From the NCBI GenBank assembly GCA_903838565.1, contig CAILZB010000112.1, positions 33,098 through 97,097 on the forward strand: a DNA stretch of 64,000 nt. Direction: 5' to 3'. Positions within the stretch are counted from its first letter, which is position 1. Each line of letters starts with the position of its first letter. The translations under genes and the position numbers were made by a program. Positions 8,105 to 17,037 of the stretch are shown one piece after another. This DNA is from an uncultured beta proteobacterium. GTDB taxonomy: Bacteria; Pseudomonadota; Gammaproteobacteria; Burkholderiales; Burkholderiaceae_C. The notes under the pieces were generated by a model, which was given only the letters and a program-made list of their open reading frames with translations, had not been told where the DNA came from and did no database searches.

Positions 8105-8953
8105 ATGTTGTCACCCAGACCAGGCACCGCACTGCTCTGCAGCTTCTTCGTCAGCGCAGCTTGCCTGGCCGCGCAACCGGATCTCGCCAGCGGCGACTCG
8201 CTGGACCCGGATCAACTGGAGGCCAAGGGCATCTACATGTTTGACGGCGTGCTGGCCGCGGCCGTTCTGTATGGGCTGGAGGACATGAGCCACGAAGCCG
8301 GATCTGCGGAGAACCTGCTCAATCTGGAGGTAGATTGGATCGCCGGCGCAAAACCTTTCAGAAGCACGGCAAAGCGATCCCTTCTGGCCAAGCGCGGGGA
8401 ATGCGGAACAAAGCGCGAGACCTTTGCGCGCAGCGACTGCGCCAAGGAAGTCATGGGCGACTTCGAAAGATACGGCAGGCTGGCCAGTAGCGCCAAATTT
8501 CTTCGCATCGACTTCAAGAGCAGCCGAGTGAGTTGGGACGGACCCAATGAAGCCTTGATCGCCGGCAACGGGAGGGAGGAAACCTTTGGTGCGGATGGAA
8601 CCTGCATGGCCAACGCGATCTGTACCCCGGTGGGTGCGTTTGCCCCAAGGAATTTCAAATTTGTCGTCTGCCTTCACCTGCCGGCCAATTTCACCAACAC
8701 CATTCAAGCGGGGCATTTGCCTGAGGCCCAGGCGCGCGCCTTGTCGACACGGTATGGAGACATCGGCCACCTGAGCACCTCGATCATCGCTGAACTGACA
8801 CACCCCGTGAAGGCGCTTGCCCAGCCACAACAGTGCCCGTTGACGGGCAACAAGGTCTGGGCCGAGGGGACGATAGCGCCACGCGCGATGACGTTCGGGG
8901 ACAGCGGCAACGCGTCCTTTGTTGCCACATCGCTCAAGTATTTGCCGCGATAG
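8105..8953 (+). CDS. Unrecognised exported protein, Cys-rich
   Basis: The 282-residue protein begins with a probable signal peptide (TALLCSFFVSAACLAAQ, cleavage near residue 23). The mature part has several paired cysteines (GECGTKRETFARSDCAKE, DGTCMANAICTPVG), consistent with disulfides in the periplasm. No catalytic motif or family is recognised. It follows the 98-residue gene by 62 bases and is followed closely by a second small gene. Confidence 0.55.
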   Translation: MLSPRPGTALLCSFFVSAACLAAQPDLASGDSLDPDQLEAKGIYMFDGVLAAAVLYGLEDMSHEAGSAENLLNLEVDWIAGAKPFRSTAKRSLLAKRGECGTKRETFARSDCAKEVMGDFERYGRLASSAKFLRIDFKSSRVSWDGPNEALIAGNGREETFGADGTCMANAICTPVGAFAPRNFKFVVCLHLPANFTNTIQAGHLPEAQARALSTRYGDIGHLSTSIIAELTHPVKALAQPQQCPLTGNKVWAEGTIAPRAMTFGDSGNASFVATSLKYLPR

Positions 8954-8983
8954 CGGCGCTTCCAGCCTGAACAGGAGACGAGC

Positions 8984-9256
8984 GTGATAAAGACCCTATT
9001 GATCGTGGTGACCTGGTTGCAGAGCGGCCCCGTCGTTCAGACCCAGACGCTGGAGTCTGCGCAGGAGTGTCGCGCTGCGGCCGAGGCCGCAGCGCAGATG
9101 ATCAAGCTGCAGGCGCAGACCAACATGACTTCACCGCACAACGAGCTCAGCGCCGTGCGCGATGAAAAGACCGGTGAGTGGAAACTCTCCACCGGGGCCA
9201 TCGGCAGAGACGTGGCGCGGCTGCGCTGCGTCAAGCCGGACACAAAAGCGGACTGA
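8984..9256 (+). CDS. Small protein with hydrophobic N-terminus, GTG start
   Basis: The 90-residue protein starts at GTG 8984 with a good Shine-Dalgarno sequence (AGGAG, 8972-8976). A short hydrophobic N-terminus (MIKTLLIVVTWLQSG) suggests export or membrane association. The rest is helical and contains two cysteines (QECRAAAEAA, ARLRCVKPD). The family is unknown. It is the last plus-strand gene of the island and converges on the M41-like gene. Confidence 0.5.
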   Translation: MIKTLLIVVTWLQSGPVVQTQTLESAQECRAAAEAAAQMIKLQAQTNMTSPHNELSAVRDEKTGEWKLSTGAIGRDVARLRCVKPDTKAD

Positions 9257-9315
9257 TCCTTCGCGCGCGGTACTGCGCAAGGTCGGGCCACCAGTTCAGT
9301 GCTACCTGCCTGGAT

Positions 9316-10677
9316 TCAACCGGGAAGCAGGCCAAAAATCTCCCGCATTTCCTGCTGATCGACGACGCGTTCAACGGCCAGCTTGTGCGCCAGCGCATCG
9401 AGAAGGTGCTGGTTGTCGCGCAGCACCGTCAACACATGCGCGTATTCCTTCGCCAGAAAACGCTGCACCAGAACGCGGACCTCGGCCATGGCGGCCACAT
9501 CGTCGTTCAACACCACCGCCAGGTTGCTGCCCGACTGCGCCGCTTCGTCCATGCCCGGGGCCAGGCCGCCGGTTGAAAAAGCCCAATTGCACTTGCGCGT
9601 CGCCACCGACAGGTCGTTGGCGGCGCCGTTGGAGACGTTCGCGCTGCCATAGGCCACCTCTTCCGCCGCGCGCCCGGCCAACGCCACGCGCACGTCGTGC
9701 CGCAGGTCAGCGTAGGTGAAAGGCTTGTGCTGGTCCCTGACCGAAACCACCACGCCACCGAAGGCCGTCGAGCGGCAGGCTGACGCGTAGTCGGGGACCT
9801 GCTGCCCGTTGCTGTCGATGATGGTCAGCAGCGCGTGGCCCGCTTCGTGCCAGGCCACGCGCTGCAATTCGTTGCGCGTGTCTTCACTCTCCAGGTCGGC
9901 AGAATCCGACTGCGCCGTGCCGCGCAACAGCACGTCGATCAGGTCCGCGAGTTCAATGGCCCGGTTTTCCCGCGCCGCCAAGCGCTTGAGGGCCAGGATG
10001 ACGGCGTCCTGCTTGAGCTCGCTCTCAGACATCAGGCCGGCGACCTTGATGCGCGCATCCTGCAGGCTGGGTGATGCACAGTCGCCCAGCCGGGAAATCC
10101 ACAGCGCCCCCTCCATCTCCTGGACCGGACCGCCGAGCGAAATCTGCAGGTCAAAACCGCCCACCTGCTGCAGCGATCCGCTGAAGGCAGACATCTCCTT
10201 GGCCAGGGTCAGGTAAACCAGCGGCCGGCTTTGCAAGGCCTCCAGCAGCATGGCCTGCAGCGCCTCGATATGCTTGAGCTCCTGCTGCACCGGTTGCGGC
10301 ATGTCGCCCTTCCATCGTGACGCGATCTTGACGAAGTCGGCCTGCCAGGCGCCGGGTTCGAGGTGGATCACGGTCGGGCTCTCTATCGCCTGAACCACTG
10401 CCACGAAGTCCGTGCTCGCCGGGTCGAGGTTGACATAGGGCAGGCCGGCCGCATCGGCCACGGCCCGACCGAGCGTGACTCCGTCCAGAATCTGCGACTC
10501 CACCACGCAGGCTCGTCCCGCCAGCTGCACGGCGTCGGGGTCGATGGTTTCGGTCGACAGGGCCTTACCAACGGCCAGCGACCACGACCTGACCAGGTTC
10601 AGCCCTTTGATATCGAGCGCATCCCAAGCCATGGCGGGGATGGAGGCAGAAACTTGCAGTGCGTCATTGAGTGGCAT
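9316..10677 (-). CDS. FtsH-like M41 metalloprotease without a functional ATPase motif
   Basis: The protein has 453 residues from the ATG at 10677. The C-terminal half is a convincing M41 peptidase. His277-Glu-Ala-Gly-His281 is the zinc site, and Asp355 in GAANDLSVAT lies 78 residues from the first His, as I recall for E. coli FtsH. The N-terminal half keeps an AAA-like segment (DGVTLGRAVADAAGLPYVNL, resembling the helix after Walker A), but the GxxGxGK[ST] loop itself is absent, and no second region of homology is obvious. There are no membrane helices. It is therefore probably an ATP-independent or partner-driven protease. A TTG start at 10722 is possible but less likely. Confidence 0.75.
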   Translation of the reverse strand: MPLNDALQVSASIPAMAWDALDIKGLNLVRSWSLAVGKALSTETIDPDAVQLAGRACVVESQILDGVTLGRAVADAAGLPYVNLDPASTDFVAVVQAIESPTVIHLEPGAWQADFVKIASRWKGDMPQPVQQELKHIEALQAMLLEALQSRPLVYLTLAKEMSAFSGSLQQVGGFDLQISLGGPVQEMEGALWISRLGDCASPSLQDARIKVAGLMSESELKQDAVILALKRLAARENRAIELADLIDVLLRGTAQSDSADLESEDTRNELQRVAWHEAGHALLTIIDSNGQQVPDYASACRSTAFGGVVVSVRDQHKPFTYADLRHDVRVALAGRAAEEVAYGSANVSNGAANDLSVATRKCNWAFSTGGLAPGMDEAAQSGSNLAVVLNDDVAAMAEVRVLVQRFLAKEYAHVLTVLRDNQHLLDALAHKLAVERVVDQQEMREIFGLLPG

Positions 10678-10768
10678 GTGAATCGCTTCGGTGCGTTGGA
10701 GCGGATACCCGCGGGCTACCAAGCCATGTTATCTGAAGCCACGCCGCAAGAGGGCGCACCGGCGCCAG

Positions 10769-11095
<327 letters not shown>

Positions 11096-11110
11096 TTAAT
11101 CCCTGCTTGA

Positions 11111-12061
11111 ATGAGCGTCTTTCTTCTCAAACGATTCCTCACCCTGCTGGCCACGCTCGCAGGGGCATCGGCGCTGATTTTTTGGGTGCTCGAAGTGCTG
11201 CCCGGAAACGCTGCGCAGATGCAGATGGGACCGGATGCGTCAGCGCAGGCGGTGCAAGCGCTGACGGCGCAACTGGGGCTGGATCGACCATCGCTGGAAC
11301 GCTATCTGCACTGGATCGCCGGCCTGCTTCATGGCGAACTGGGGCTGAGCTATGCCTATAGCACGCCGGTGGCCGAGCTGGTGTGGGAGCGACTGCAGGT
11401 CACCGTGCCGCTGGCCCTGATGGCGATGGCGCTGACCACGGTCATCGCGCTGAGCGCGGGCGTGTACGCTGCGGCGCGACACAACAGATTAGGTGACGTG
11501 GGCGCCATGACGCTGGCCCAGATCGGCATGGCGATCCCCAATTTCTGGTTTGCGATCCTGCTGATCCTGCTGTTCTCGGTGCAGTTGCAGTGGTTCCATG
11601 CCGGCGGCTTCTCCGGCTGGAGCGAGGACCCCTGGGAGGCGGCGAAGTCGCTGCTGCTGCCCGCCATTTCTCTGGCCGTGGTGCAGGCTGCGATCCTGGC
11701 GCGCATCACGCGCTCGGCCGTGCTGGAGGTGCTGCACGAGGACTTTGTGCGCACCGCGCGCGCCAAGGGCCTGACACGCCGCGCCACCCTGTGGCGCCAT
11801 GTGCTGCGCAATGCGCTGATCCCCGTGGTCACGGTCATGGGCCTGCAGTTTGCGAATCTGCTGGCAGGCACGATCGTCGTGGAAAACGTGTTTTACCTGC
11901 CCGGTCTGGGACGGCTGATCTTTCAGTCGATCTCGAACCGCGATCTGATCGTGGTGCGCAACTGCGTGATGCTGCTGGCCGCGATGGTGGTGCTGGTGAA
12001 TTTTGTGGTTGACGTGCTGTACGCGGTGATCGATCCGCGCATCAAGACGGGCCACGGCTGA
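11111..12061 (+). CDS. Dipeptide/oligopeptide-type ABC transporter permease (DppB/OppB-like)
   Basis: The 316-residue integral membrane protein has the first-permease layout of the peptide/nickel family: an N-terminal helix (FLLKRFLTLLATLAGASALI), a periplasmic loop, and five more helices. The cytoplasmic EAA loop reads FVRTARAKGLTRRATLWRHV, which contacts the ATPases. It is the first gene of a four-gene operon with a second permease and two ATPases. The substrate cannot be told because the cluster has no binding protein. Confidence 0.93.
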   Translation: MSVFLLKRFLTLLATLAGASALIFWVLEVLPGNAAQMQMGPDASAQAVQALTAQLGLDRPSLERYLHWIAGLLHGELGLSYAYSTPVAELVWERLQVTVPLALMAMALTTVIALSAGVYAAARHNRLGDVGAMTLAQIGMAIPNFWFAILLILLFSVQLQWFHAGGFSGWSEDPWEAAKSLLLPAISLAVVQAAILARITRSAVLEVLHEDFVRTARAKGLTRRATLWRHVLRNALIPVVTVMGLQFANLLAGTIVVENVFYLPGLGRLIFQSISNRDLIVVRNCVMLLAAMVVLVNFVVDVLYAVIDPRIKTGHG

Positions 12062-12094
12062 CTTTCATGCAACGCCTACGAAACGCTCCGAGTC

Positions 12095-12976
12095 ATGAAG
12101 GTTAGTTCTTCCACGATAGCCATGGCAGCCACGGCAACACCCATGGGTCAACTGGCCAACGCGCTGCGTCACCCCAGCCTGGTGCTGGGCGCCCTGCTCA
12201 GCTCGCTGCTGGTGGCCGCGGCGCTGCTGTCGCTGTTCTGGACGCCCTGGCCGGTGTTTGAGGTGGACCTGGCGCTCAAGCTGCAGTTGCCTTCTTTTAG
12301 TCACTGGCTGGGCACCGATACGCTGGGTCGCGACGTGGTTTCGCTGTTGCTGGTGGGCGCCCAGAACTCCATACTGGTGGGCGTGATCGCCGTCGGCATC
12401 GGACTCACCTTTGGCGGCGCCCTGGGGCTGCTGGCGGCCACGCGCGGCGGCTGGGTGGAAGAGTTCATCATGCGTCTGGCCGACTTCACCTTCGCCTTTC
12501 CCGCCATCCTTTCGGCGATCATGATGGCGGCGGTGTTTGGCGCCGGCATAGCCACCTCCATCGTCGCCATCGGCATCTTCAACATTCCCACGTTTGCGCG
12601 CATCACCCGCGCGTCGGCGAATGCGGTGCTGGCGCGCGAATTCGTGCTGGCGGCGCGCGCCTGCGGCAAGGGCCCGTGGCGCATCACGCTGGAACATGTG
12701 CTGCCCAACATCGCGTCGGTGCTGATCGTGCAAGCCACGACCCAGTTCGCCATCGCCATCCTGGCCGAAGCCGCGCTGTCCTATCTTGGCCTGGGCACGC
12801 AGCCGCCGCAGCCCTCCTGGGGCCGCATGCTGAGCGAGGCCCAGACGCTGCTGTTTCAGGCGCCACGCCTGGCCGTGTTTCCGGGCCTGGCGATCGCCTT
12901 GGCGGTGATGGGCCTGAACCTGCTGGGCGACGGCCTGCGCGATGTGCTCGATCCGCGCCTGACGCGGCGCCGCTGA
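12095..12976 (+). CDS. Dipeptide/oligopeptide-type ABC transporter permease (DppC/OppC-like)
   Basis: The protein has 293 residues. The family signature HWLGTDTLGRDVVSLLLVGA follows the first membrane helix, and the EAA-type loop is FVLAARACGKGPWRITLEHV. It ends LGDGLRDVLDPRLTRRR, typical of DppC. The start at 12095 has later in-frame alternatives at 12122 and 12143. It is translated 33 bases after the DppB-like gene and 9 bases before the first ATPase. Confidence 0.93.
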   Translation: MKVSSSTIAMAATATPMGQLANALRHPSLVLGALLSSLLVAAALLSLFWTPWPVFEVDLALKLQLPSFSHWLGTDTLGRDVVSLLLVGAQNSILVGVIAVGIGLTFGGALGLLAATRGGWVEEFIMRLADFTFAFPAILSAIMMAAVFGAGIATSIVAIGIFNIPTFARITRASANAVLAREFVLAARACGKGPWRITLEHVLPNIASVLIVQATTQFAIAILAEAALSYLGLGTQPPQPSWGRMLSEAQTLLFQAPRLAVFPGLAIALAVMGLNLLGDGLRDVLDPRLTRRR

Positions 12977-12985
12977 AAGCCCCCC

Positions 12986-13972
12986 ATGGCGCTGCTCGAA
13001 GTCAACGACCTCAACATTCACCTGCGCACGCGCCGCGGTCAGGTGCGGGCCGTGCGCAACCTGAGCTTTTCGCTGGAGCGCGGCCAGACCCTGGGGCTGG
13101 TGGGTGAGTCGGGCTGCGGTAAGTCCATCTCCGCGCTGGCGCTCATGGGGCTGCTGCCGGAGCAGGCCGGCGTCACGGGCAGCCTGCGACTGAACGGACA
13201 GGAACTGCTGGGGCTGCCCGAAGCACAGCTGTGCCGGATTCGCGGCAACCGCATCGCCATGGTGTTTCAGGAGCCGATGACGGCATTGAACCCGGTGCAC
13301 ACCATCGGCGACCAGGTGGCCGAGCCGCTGCGACTGCATCGCGGCGTGTCGCGCGCAGCAGCCAGAATCCAGGCGGCCAGCCTGCTGGAGCGCGTCGGCA
13401 TCGCCGATGCGGCGCAGCGCTTTGACTCCTACCCGCATCAGTTCTCCGGCGGCCAGCGCCAGCGCATCACCATCGCCATGGCGCTGGCCTGCGAGCCCGA
13501 TCTGCTGATCGCGGACGAGCCCACCACCGCGCTCGATGTGACGCTGCAAAAACAGATTCTGGAGCTCATCCGCGATCTGGTGCGCGAGCGCGGCATGGCA
13601 CTGCTGCTGATCTCGCACGACCTGGGCGTGGTGGCGCAGAACGTCGCGGGAATGATGGTCATGTACGGCGGCTCGGTGGTGGAAAGCGGCCCCACGCGCA
13701 GCGTCTTCGCGCACATGGCACACCCCTACACGCGCGGACTGCTCGCGGCCCGACCGCGTCTGGGCGTCGCACCCGGCACCCGCTTGAGCACCATTCCCGG
13801 CGCCGTGCCGGAACTGGCGGATCTGCCCGCGGGCTGCCCGTTTGCCGGGCGCTGCAGCAGCGCAGTGAGCGCCTGCTCTCGGGATTACCCTTCGCTGGAA
13901 GGACTTGGTGACGGACATCTGGCGCGCTGCAGCCGGCTCGACGCAATGGAATCCCAGGCGGCGAGCGCATGA
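12986..13972 (+). CDS. Peptide ABC transporter ATPase (DppD/OppD-like)
   Basis: The 328-residue ABC ATPase has Walker A (GESGCGKS), signature [10 protein letters not shown], Walker B ([12 protein letters not shown]) and the H-loop ([10 protein letters not shown]). The C-terminal extension contains the Cys motif [19 protein letters not shown], the probable [4Fe-4S] or regulatory motif shared by Dpp/Opp ATPases. The end overlaps the next gene by four bases (ATGA), so the two ATPases are translationally coupled and probably form a heterodimer. Confidence 0.94.
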   Translation: MALLEVNDLNIHLRTRRGQVRAVRNLSFSLERGQTLGLVGESGCGKSISALALMGLLPEQAGVTGSLRLNGQELLGLPEAQLCRIRGNRIAMVFQEPMTALNPVHTIGDQVAEPLRLHRGVSRAAARIQAASLLERVGIADAAQRFDSYPHQFSGGQRQRITIAMALACEPDLLIADEPTTALDVTLQKQILELIRDLVRERGMALLLISHDLGVVAQNVAGMMVMYGGSVVESGPTRSVFAHMAHPYTRGLLAARPRLGVAPGTRLSTIPGAVPELADLPAGCPFAGRCSSAVSACSRDYPSLEGLGDGHLARCSRLDAMESQAASA

Positions 13973-14775
13973 ACACGCCCTTGCTCGAGGTGCGCAATCT
14001 GGTGCGGCATTACCCGTTGCCACGGGAGCGTCTTTGGGGTCCTGCGCCGGTTGCGCAGGCGCTCAACGGCGTGAGCTTCACGCTCAAGCGCGGCTGCAAC
14101 CTGGGGCTGGTGGGCGAATCGGGCTCCGGGAAATCGACGCTGGCGCGGCTCGTCATGGCGCTGGACAAACCCACCTCGGGCAGCGTGCACTTGCTCGGGC
14201 GCGACCTGCACCAGCTGAATCCGGCGCAACTGCAGGCCGCGCGGCGCGATTTTCAGATGGTGTTCCAAGACCCGTATGGCTCGCTCGATCCCCGGCAAAA
14301 GGTGGCGCGCATCGTGGCCGAACCCCTGGCCGCCCAGGGTCAGGCCAGCGTGGCCGAGCAGCGTGATCGCGCCGCCGAGATGCTGGGTTTTGTCGGCTTG
14401 AAACGCAGCGATCTGGACAAGTACCCGCACGAATTTTCCGGCGGACAGCGCCAGCGCGTGGCGATGGCGCGCGCGCTGATTTGCCGGCCGCAGTTGATCG
14501 TCGCCGACGAGCCTTTGAGTGCGCTCGACGTCTCGGTGCAGGCCCAGGTCATCAACCTGATGCAGGACCTGGCGCAGGAGTTCGGCATCACCTACCTGCT
14601 CATCAGCCACGACCTGGCCGTGGTGAGCCACCTGTGTCAGGACGTGGTCGTGATGCACCGGGGCCGCATTGTCGAGCAGGGAGCGCCGCAGCGCTTGTTC
14701 AGCGCGCCGCAGCATGAGTACACACGCACGCTGGTGGCCGCAGTCCCCAGGGCCGAGCCCCCGCGGTCAGCGTAG
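13969..14775 (+). CDS. Peptide ABC transporter ATPase (DppF/OppF-like)
   Basis: This 268-residue partner ATPase has Walker A (GESGSGKS), a Q-loop (MVFQDPYGSLDPRQKV), signature FSGGQRQRV, Walker B (LIVADEPLSALD) and H-loop (LLISHDLAVV). It is shorter than usual for DppF because the oligopeptide C-terminal domain is absent or minimal: it ends soon after HEYTRTLVAAVPR and lacks the Cys motif. It is the last gene of the operon. Confidence 0.94.
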   Translation: MNTPLLEVRNLVRHYPLPRERLWGPAPVAQALNGVSFTLKRGCNLGLVGESGSGKSTLARLVMALDKPTSGSVHLLGRDLHQLNPAQLQAARRDFQMVFQDPYGSLDPRQKVARIVAEPLAAQGQASVAEQRDRAAEMLGFVGLKRSDLDKYPHEFSGGQRQRVAMARALICRPQLIVADEPLSALDVSVQAQVINLMQDLAQEFGITYLLISHDLAVVSHLCQDVVVMHRGRIVEQGAPQRLFSAPQHEYTRTLVAAVPRAEPPRSA

Positions 14776-14874
14776 CCGCATGCGGCGTGGGTCAGTGCTG
14801 GCCCTTTCAAGCGCTTGACCGGCCACCGTGCCTTGCGGCCACGGCGGTCGGCGGGCCGCAAACGCGCCATTGAC

Positions 14875-14893
14875 AATACGAATCATTCGCATT
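14875..14893. promoter_or_regulatory. Fur box upstream of the cupredoxin-FTR1 cluster
   Basis: AATACGAATCATTCGCATT is a 19-bp dyad with 8 of 9 base pairs symmetric around the central C. It has the AAT/ATT and GAATCATTC core of Fur operators. It is 54 bases upstream of the cupredoxin gene, so iron repression of this cluster is a firm prediction. Confidence 0.8.
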
Positions 14894-14947
14894 AAGATGC
14901 AGGTTCGGATTCATCATCCGGACCTCGCAACCCACCTCTGCGCTCCC

Positions 14948-15286
14948 ATGACACGACTTCAGACCGCCATTCTCTCCCTTCTCCTGTCATCTGCCGTGAT
15001 CGGCAGCCGCGCCCTGGCCGCCGAAGCGGAGCTGACGCTGGTCATCAAAGACCACCGGTTTGAACCACCGGAGATCAAAGTCCCCGCCGGACAGCGCGTC
15101 CGTCTGATCGTCCACAACCAGGACGCGACGCCCGAGGAATTTGAAAGCCATGACCTCAATCGAGAAAAAGTGATTCCCGCGGGCGCGAAGGTCACGATCT
15201 ACATCGGTCCGCTCAAGGCGGGCCGCTATGGCTTTTACGGCGAATACAACGAAGCCTCCGCCAAAGGCACCGTGATCGCTGAGTGA
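14948..15286 (+). CDS. Periplasmic cupredoxin-like protein for ferrous iron uptake (EfeO N-domain/FtrB-like)
   Basis: The 112-residue protein has a signal peptide (QTAILSLLLSSAVIGSRALA). The following cupredoxin-like beta sandwich reads DHRFEPPEIKVPAGQRVRLI, then EEFESHDLNREKVIPAGAKV. It matches the N-terminal domain of EfeO in layout, but the cysteines of EfeO are replaced (HRFEP, YGFYGEYN), so no type-1 copper site (Cys-His-Met) is visible. The acidic residues (EEFES) remain and could bind ferric or ferrous iron. It is 29 bases upstream of the FTR1 permease gene and downstream of a Fur box. The ATG at 14948 gives a proper signal peptide. Confidence 0.85.
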   Translation: MTRLQTAILSLLLSSAVIGSRALAAEAELTLVIKDHRFEPPEIKVPAGQRVRLIVHNQDATPEEFESHDLNREKVIPAGAKVTIYIGPLKAGRYGFYGEYNEASAKGTVIAE

Positions 15287-15315
15287 TCCCCTGAAATCAA
15301 GCTGATTGGAAGTCC

Positions 15316-16137
15316 ATGTTCGCTGTTGCCATCATCGTTTTTCGTGAATCGCTGGAAGCGGCCTTGTTCGTCGGCATCATTGCCGCCGCAACCCGGGGTC
15401 TGCTTGGGCGCAGTCGCTACCTTGCGGCGGGCATTGCCGCAGGTCTGGCCGGCGCCTTCGCGCTGGCACTGGGTGCCGAGCGCATCAGCGCGTTGGCCGA
15501 CGGCGTTGGCCAGGACCTGCTGAACGCCGCCATCCTGTCGATTGCTCTCGTCATGCTGACTTGGCACTGCGTCTGGGTGTCCAACCACGGCCAGCAAACC
15601 GCCATGGACGCCCGGGCCCTGGGCACATCGTTTGTGAGCGGCCAGAAAAAGCCGTGGGCGCTGCTGGTCGTGGTGGCTTTGGCGGTGTTGCGCGAAGGCG
15701 CGGAAACCGTGCTGTTCGTCGTGGGCTACGCCAGGGGTTCGGGGCAGTCCGGAATGATGGCAGGCGCAATGGCCGGCTTGCTGGGCGGAATAGCCGTGGG
15801 CCTGCTGCTCTACATTGGGCTGTCGCGCGTGCCGGTGAAGCGGATGTTCGCCGTGACCAACGCCCTGATCCTGCTGCTCGCAGCATCCATTGCAAGCCAG
15901 TTGGCGCGCGCCCTGTCGCAAGCTGGTCTGATCAATGCATGGGGGCAGGCGCTGTGGGATACCTCGGACTGGCTGCGCGTGGATTCTCCGGTTGGCACGC
16001 TGGCCCACGCCTTGGCGGGCTATGAGACGCAGCCGACCGGACTGCAGCTCACGTTCTATCTGGCGGCCTTGCTTGGCATCCTGGGCGCGACGCGCTGGGT
16101 GAAAGCCGGACAAACCCGTGCGCGGCCGCGCGGCTAG
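15316..16137 (+). CDS. FTR1-family high-affinity iron permease (EfeU/FtrC-like)
   Basis: The 273-residue inner-membrane protein has seven predicted helices and the two RExxE iron-translocation motifs of FTR1: RESLE at residues 10-14 and REGAE at 126-130. It moves iron, probably ferric iron produced by an oxidase step, across the inner membrane. The partner cupredoxin lies upstream. No DyP peroxidase (EfeB), P19 or ferredoxin partner (FtrD) is found here, so this is a reduced system. Confidence 0.92.
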   Translation: MFAVAIIVFRESLEAALFVGIIAAATRGLLGRSRYLAAGIAAGLAGAFALALGAERISALADGVGQDLLNAAILSIALVMLTWHCVWVSNHGQQTAMDARALGTSFVSGQKKPWALLVVVALAVLREGAETVLFVVGYARGSGQSGMMAGAMAGLLGGIAVGLLLYIGLSRVPVKRMFAVTNALILLLAASIASQLARALSQAGLINAWGQALWDTSDWLRVDSPVGTLAHALAGYETQPTGLQLTFYLAALLGILGATRWVKAGQTRARPRG

Positions 16138-16191
16138 ACGGTGCCTTCCAGCCCTCTTCGTTTCACATTCGCCCACGGGAGTATTTCCACC

Positions 16192-16947
16192 ATGCATACC
16201 GCCATGAAAGCGGGGGCAGGCACTTTGCTGGCCCTCTGCACCTGTCTGATTTTCGCCAGCGCCGCTCATGCCGACGCCAATGACTACGTGCACAGCCCCA
16301 TCGTCGAAGAGGGGGAACGGGAGATCGACTTCAAACTGGGGACGAACGCGCTGCGCGATGGCAGTCGTGCAAGTGCGGCGTCCGTGGGCTTGGGTTTCGG
16401 CATGAACTCCTGGTGGTCAACCGAGGTCTATCTGAAGTCCACCCGCCAGACCCCAGAGGGCTGGCGGCTCGATGCGCTCGAATGGGAGAACTTGCTCCAG
16501 TTGACCGAGACCGGAAAGTACCCCATCGACGTGGGTTGGCTGGTCGAGCTTGAACATCCGCAGGATCGCTCTGAAGGGTGGGAGCTCAACTTTGGACCCT
16601 TGCTTCAAGCGGAGCTCACGCCCAAGGTGGTGGCGAACCTGAATTTGCTGTTCACCCGAAATTACCGAGCCACCGCGGCCGCGCCCGTGAGCCTGAACTA
16701 CCAGTGGCAACTCAGGTATCGCTGGATGTCTGAGCTGGAGTTGGGTGCGCAGGGCTTCGGCAGTCTGGGCCCTTGGCGCGACTGGCTTGGCGCTGACCAG
16801 CAGCAGCACAAGGCCGGTCCAGCCGTTTTCGGAAAGCTTCGCCTCGATGCGCATCACGGCATCCACTACAACGCCGCCTGGCTGCTGGCGAACAACGCGA
16901 ACACGCCGCGCAATACGTTGCGCCTGCAGCTGGAGTACGAATATTGA
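16192..16947 (+). CDS. Outer-membrane beta-barrel protein of the iron cluster, family unrecognised
   Basis: The 251-residue protein has a signal peptide (AGTLLALCTCLIFASAAHA). It is then almost entirely amphipathic beta strands, for example WWSTEVYLKSTRQTPEG, ELNFGPLLQAELTPKVV and HGIHYNAAWLLANN, and ends LQLEYEY with an aromatic last residue. The ATG at 16192 is chosen because it follows GGGAG (about 16177) and starts the signal peptide cleanly. The gene follows FTR1 by 54 bases, so an OM role in iron uptake or sensing is inferred from context only. Confidence 0.7.
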   Translation: MHTAMKAGAGTLLALCTCLIFASAAHADANDYVHSPIVEEGEREIDFKLGTNALRDGSRASAASVGLGFGMNSWWSTEVYLKSTRQTPEGWRLDALEWENLLQLTETGKYPIDVGWLVELEHPQDRSEGWELNFGPLLQAELTPKVVANLNLLFTRNYRATAAAPVSLNYQWQLRYRWMSELELGAQGFGSLGPWRDWLGADQQQHKAGPAVFGKLRLDAHHGIHYNAAWLLANNANTPRNTLRLQLEYEY

Positions 16948-17037
16948 AAATCAGAACGCGCACCGCACCGTCAGCGAGCGCCGCAGGAACCCGCGAAGCA
17001 CCGCTTCGGCGTCAGTTATAGTCCTGAAAACTCATGA

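Noticed and set aside
1926..10677. Integrative conjugative element
   Set aside because: No relaxase, integrase, mating-pore genes or flanking direct repeats were found, so only an island is claimed.
12065..14023. Long minus-strand frame opposite the ABC transporter genes
   Set aside because: Antisense shadow; the sense genes have all ABC motifs.
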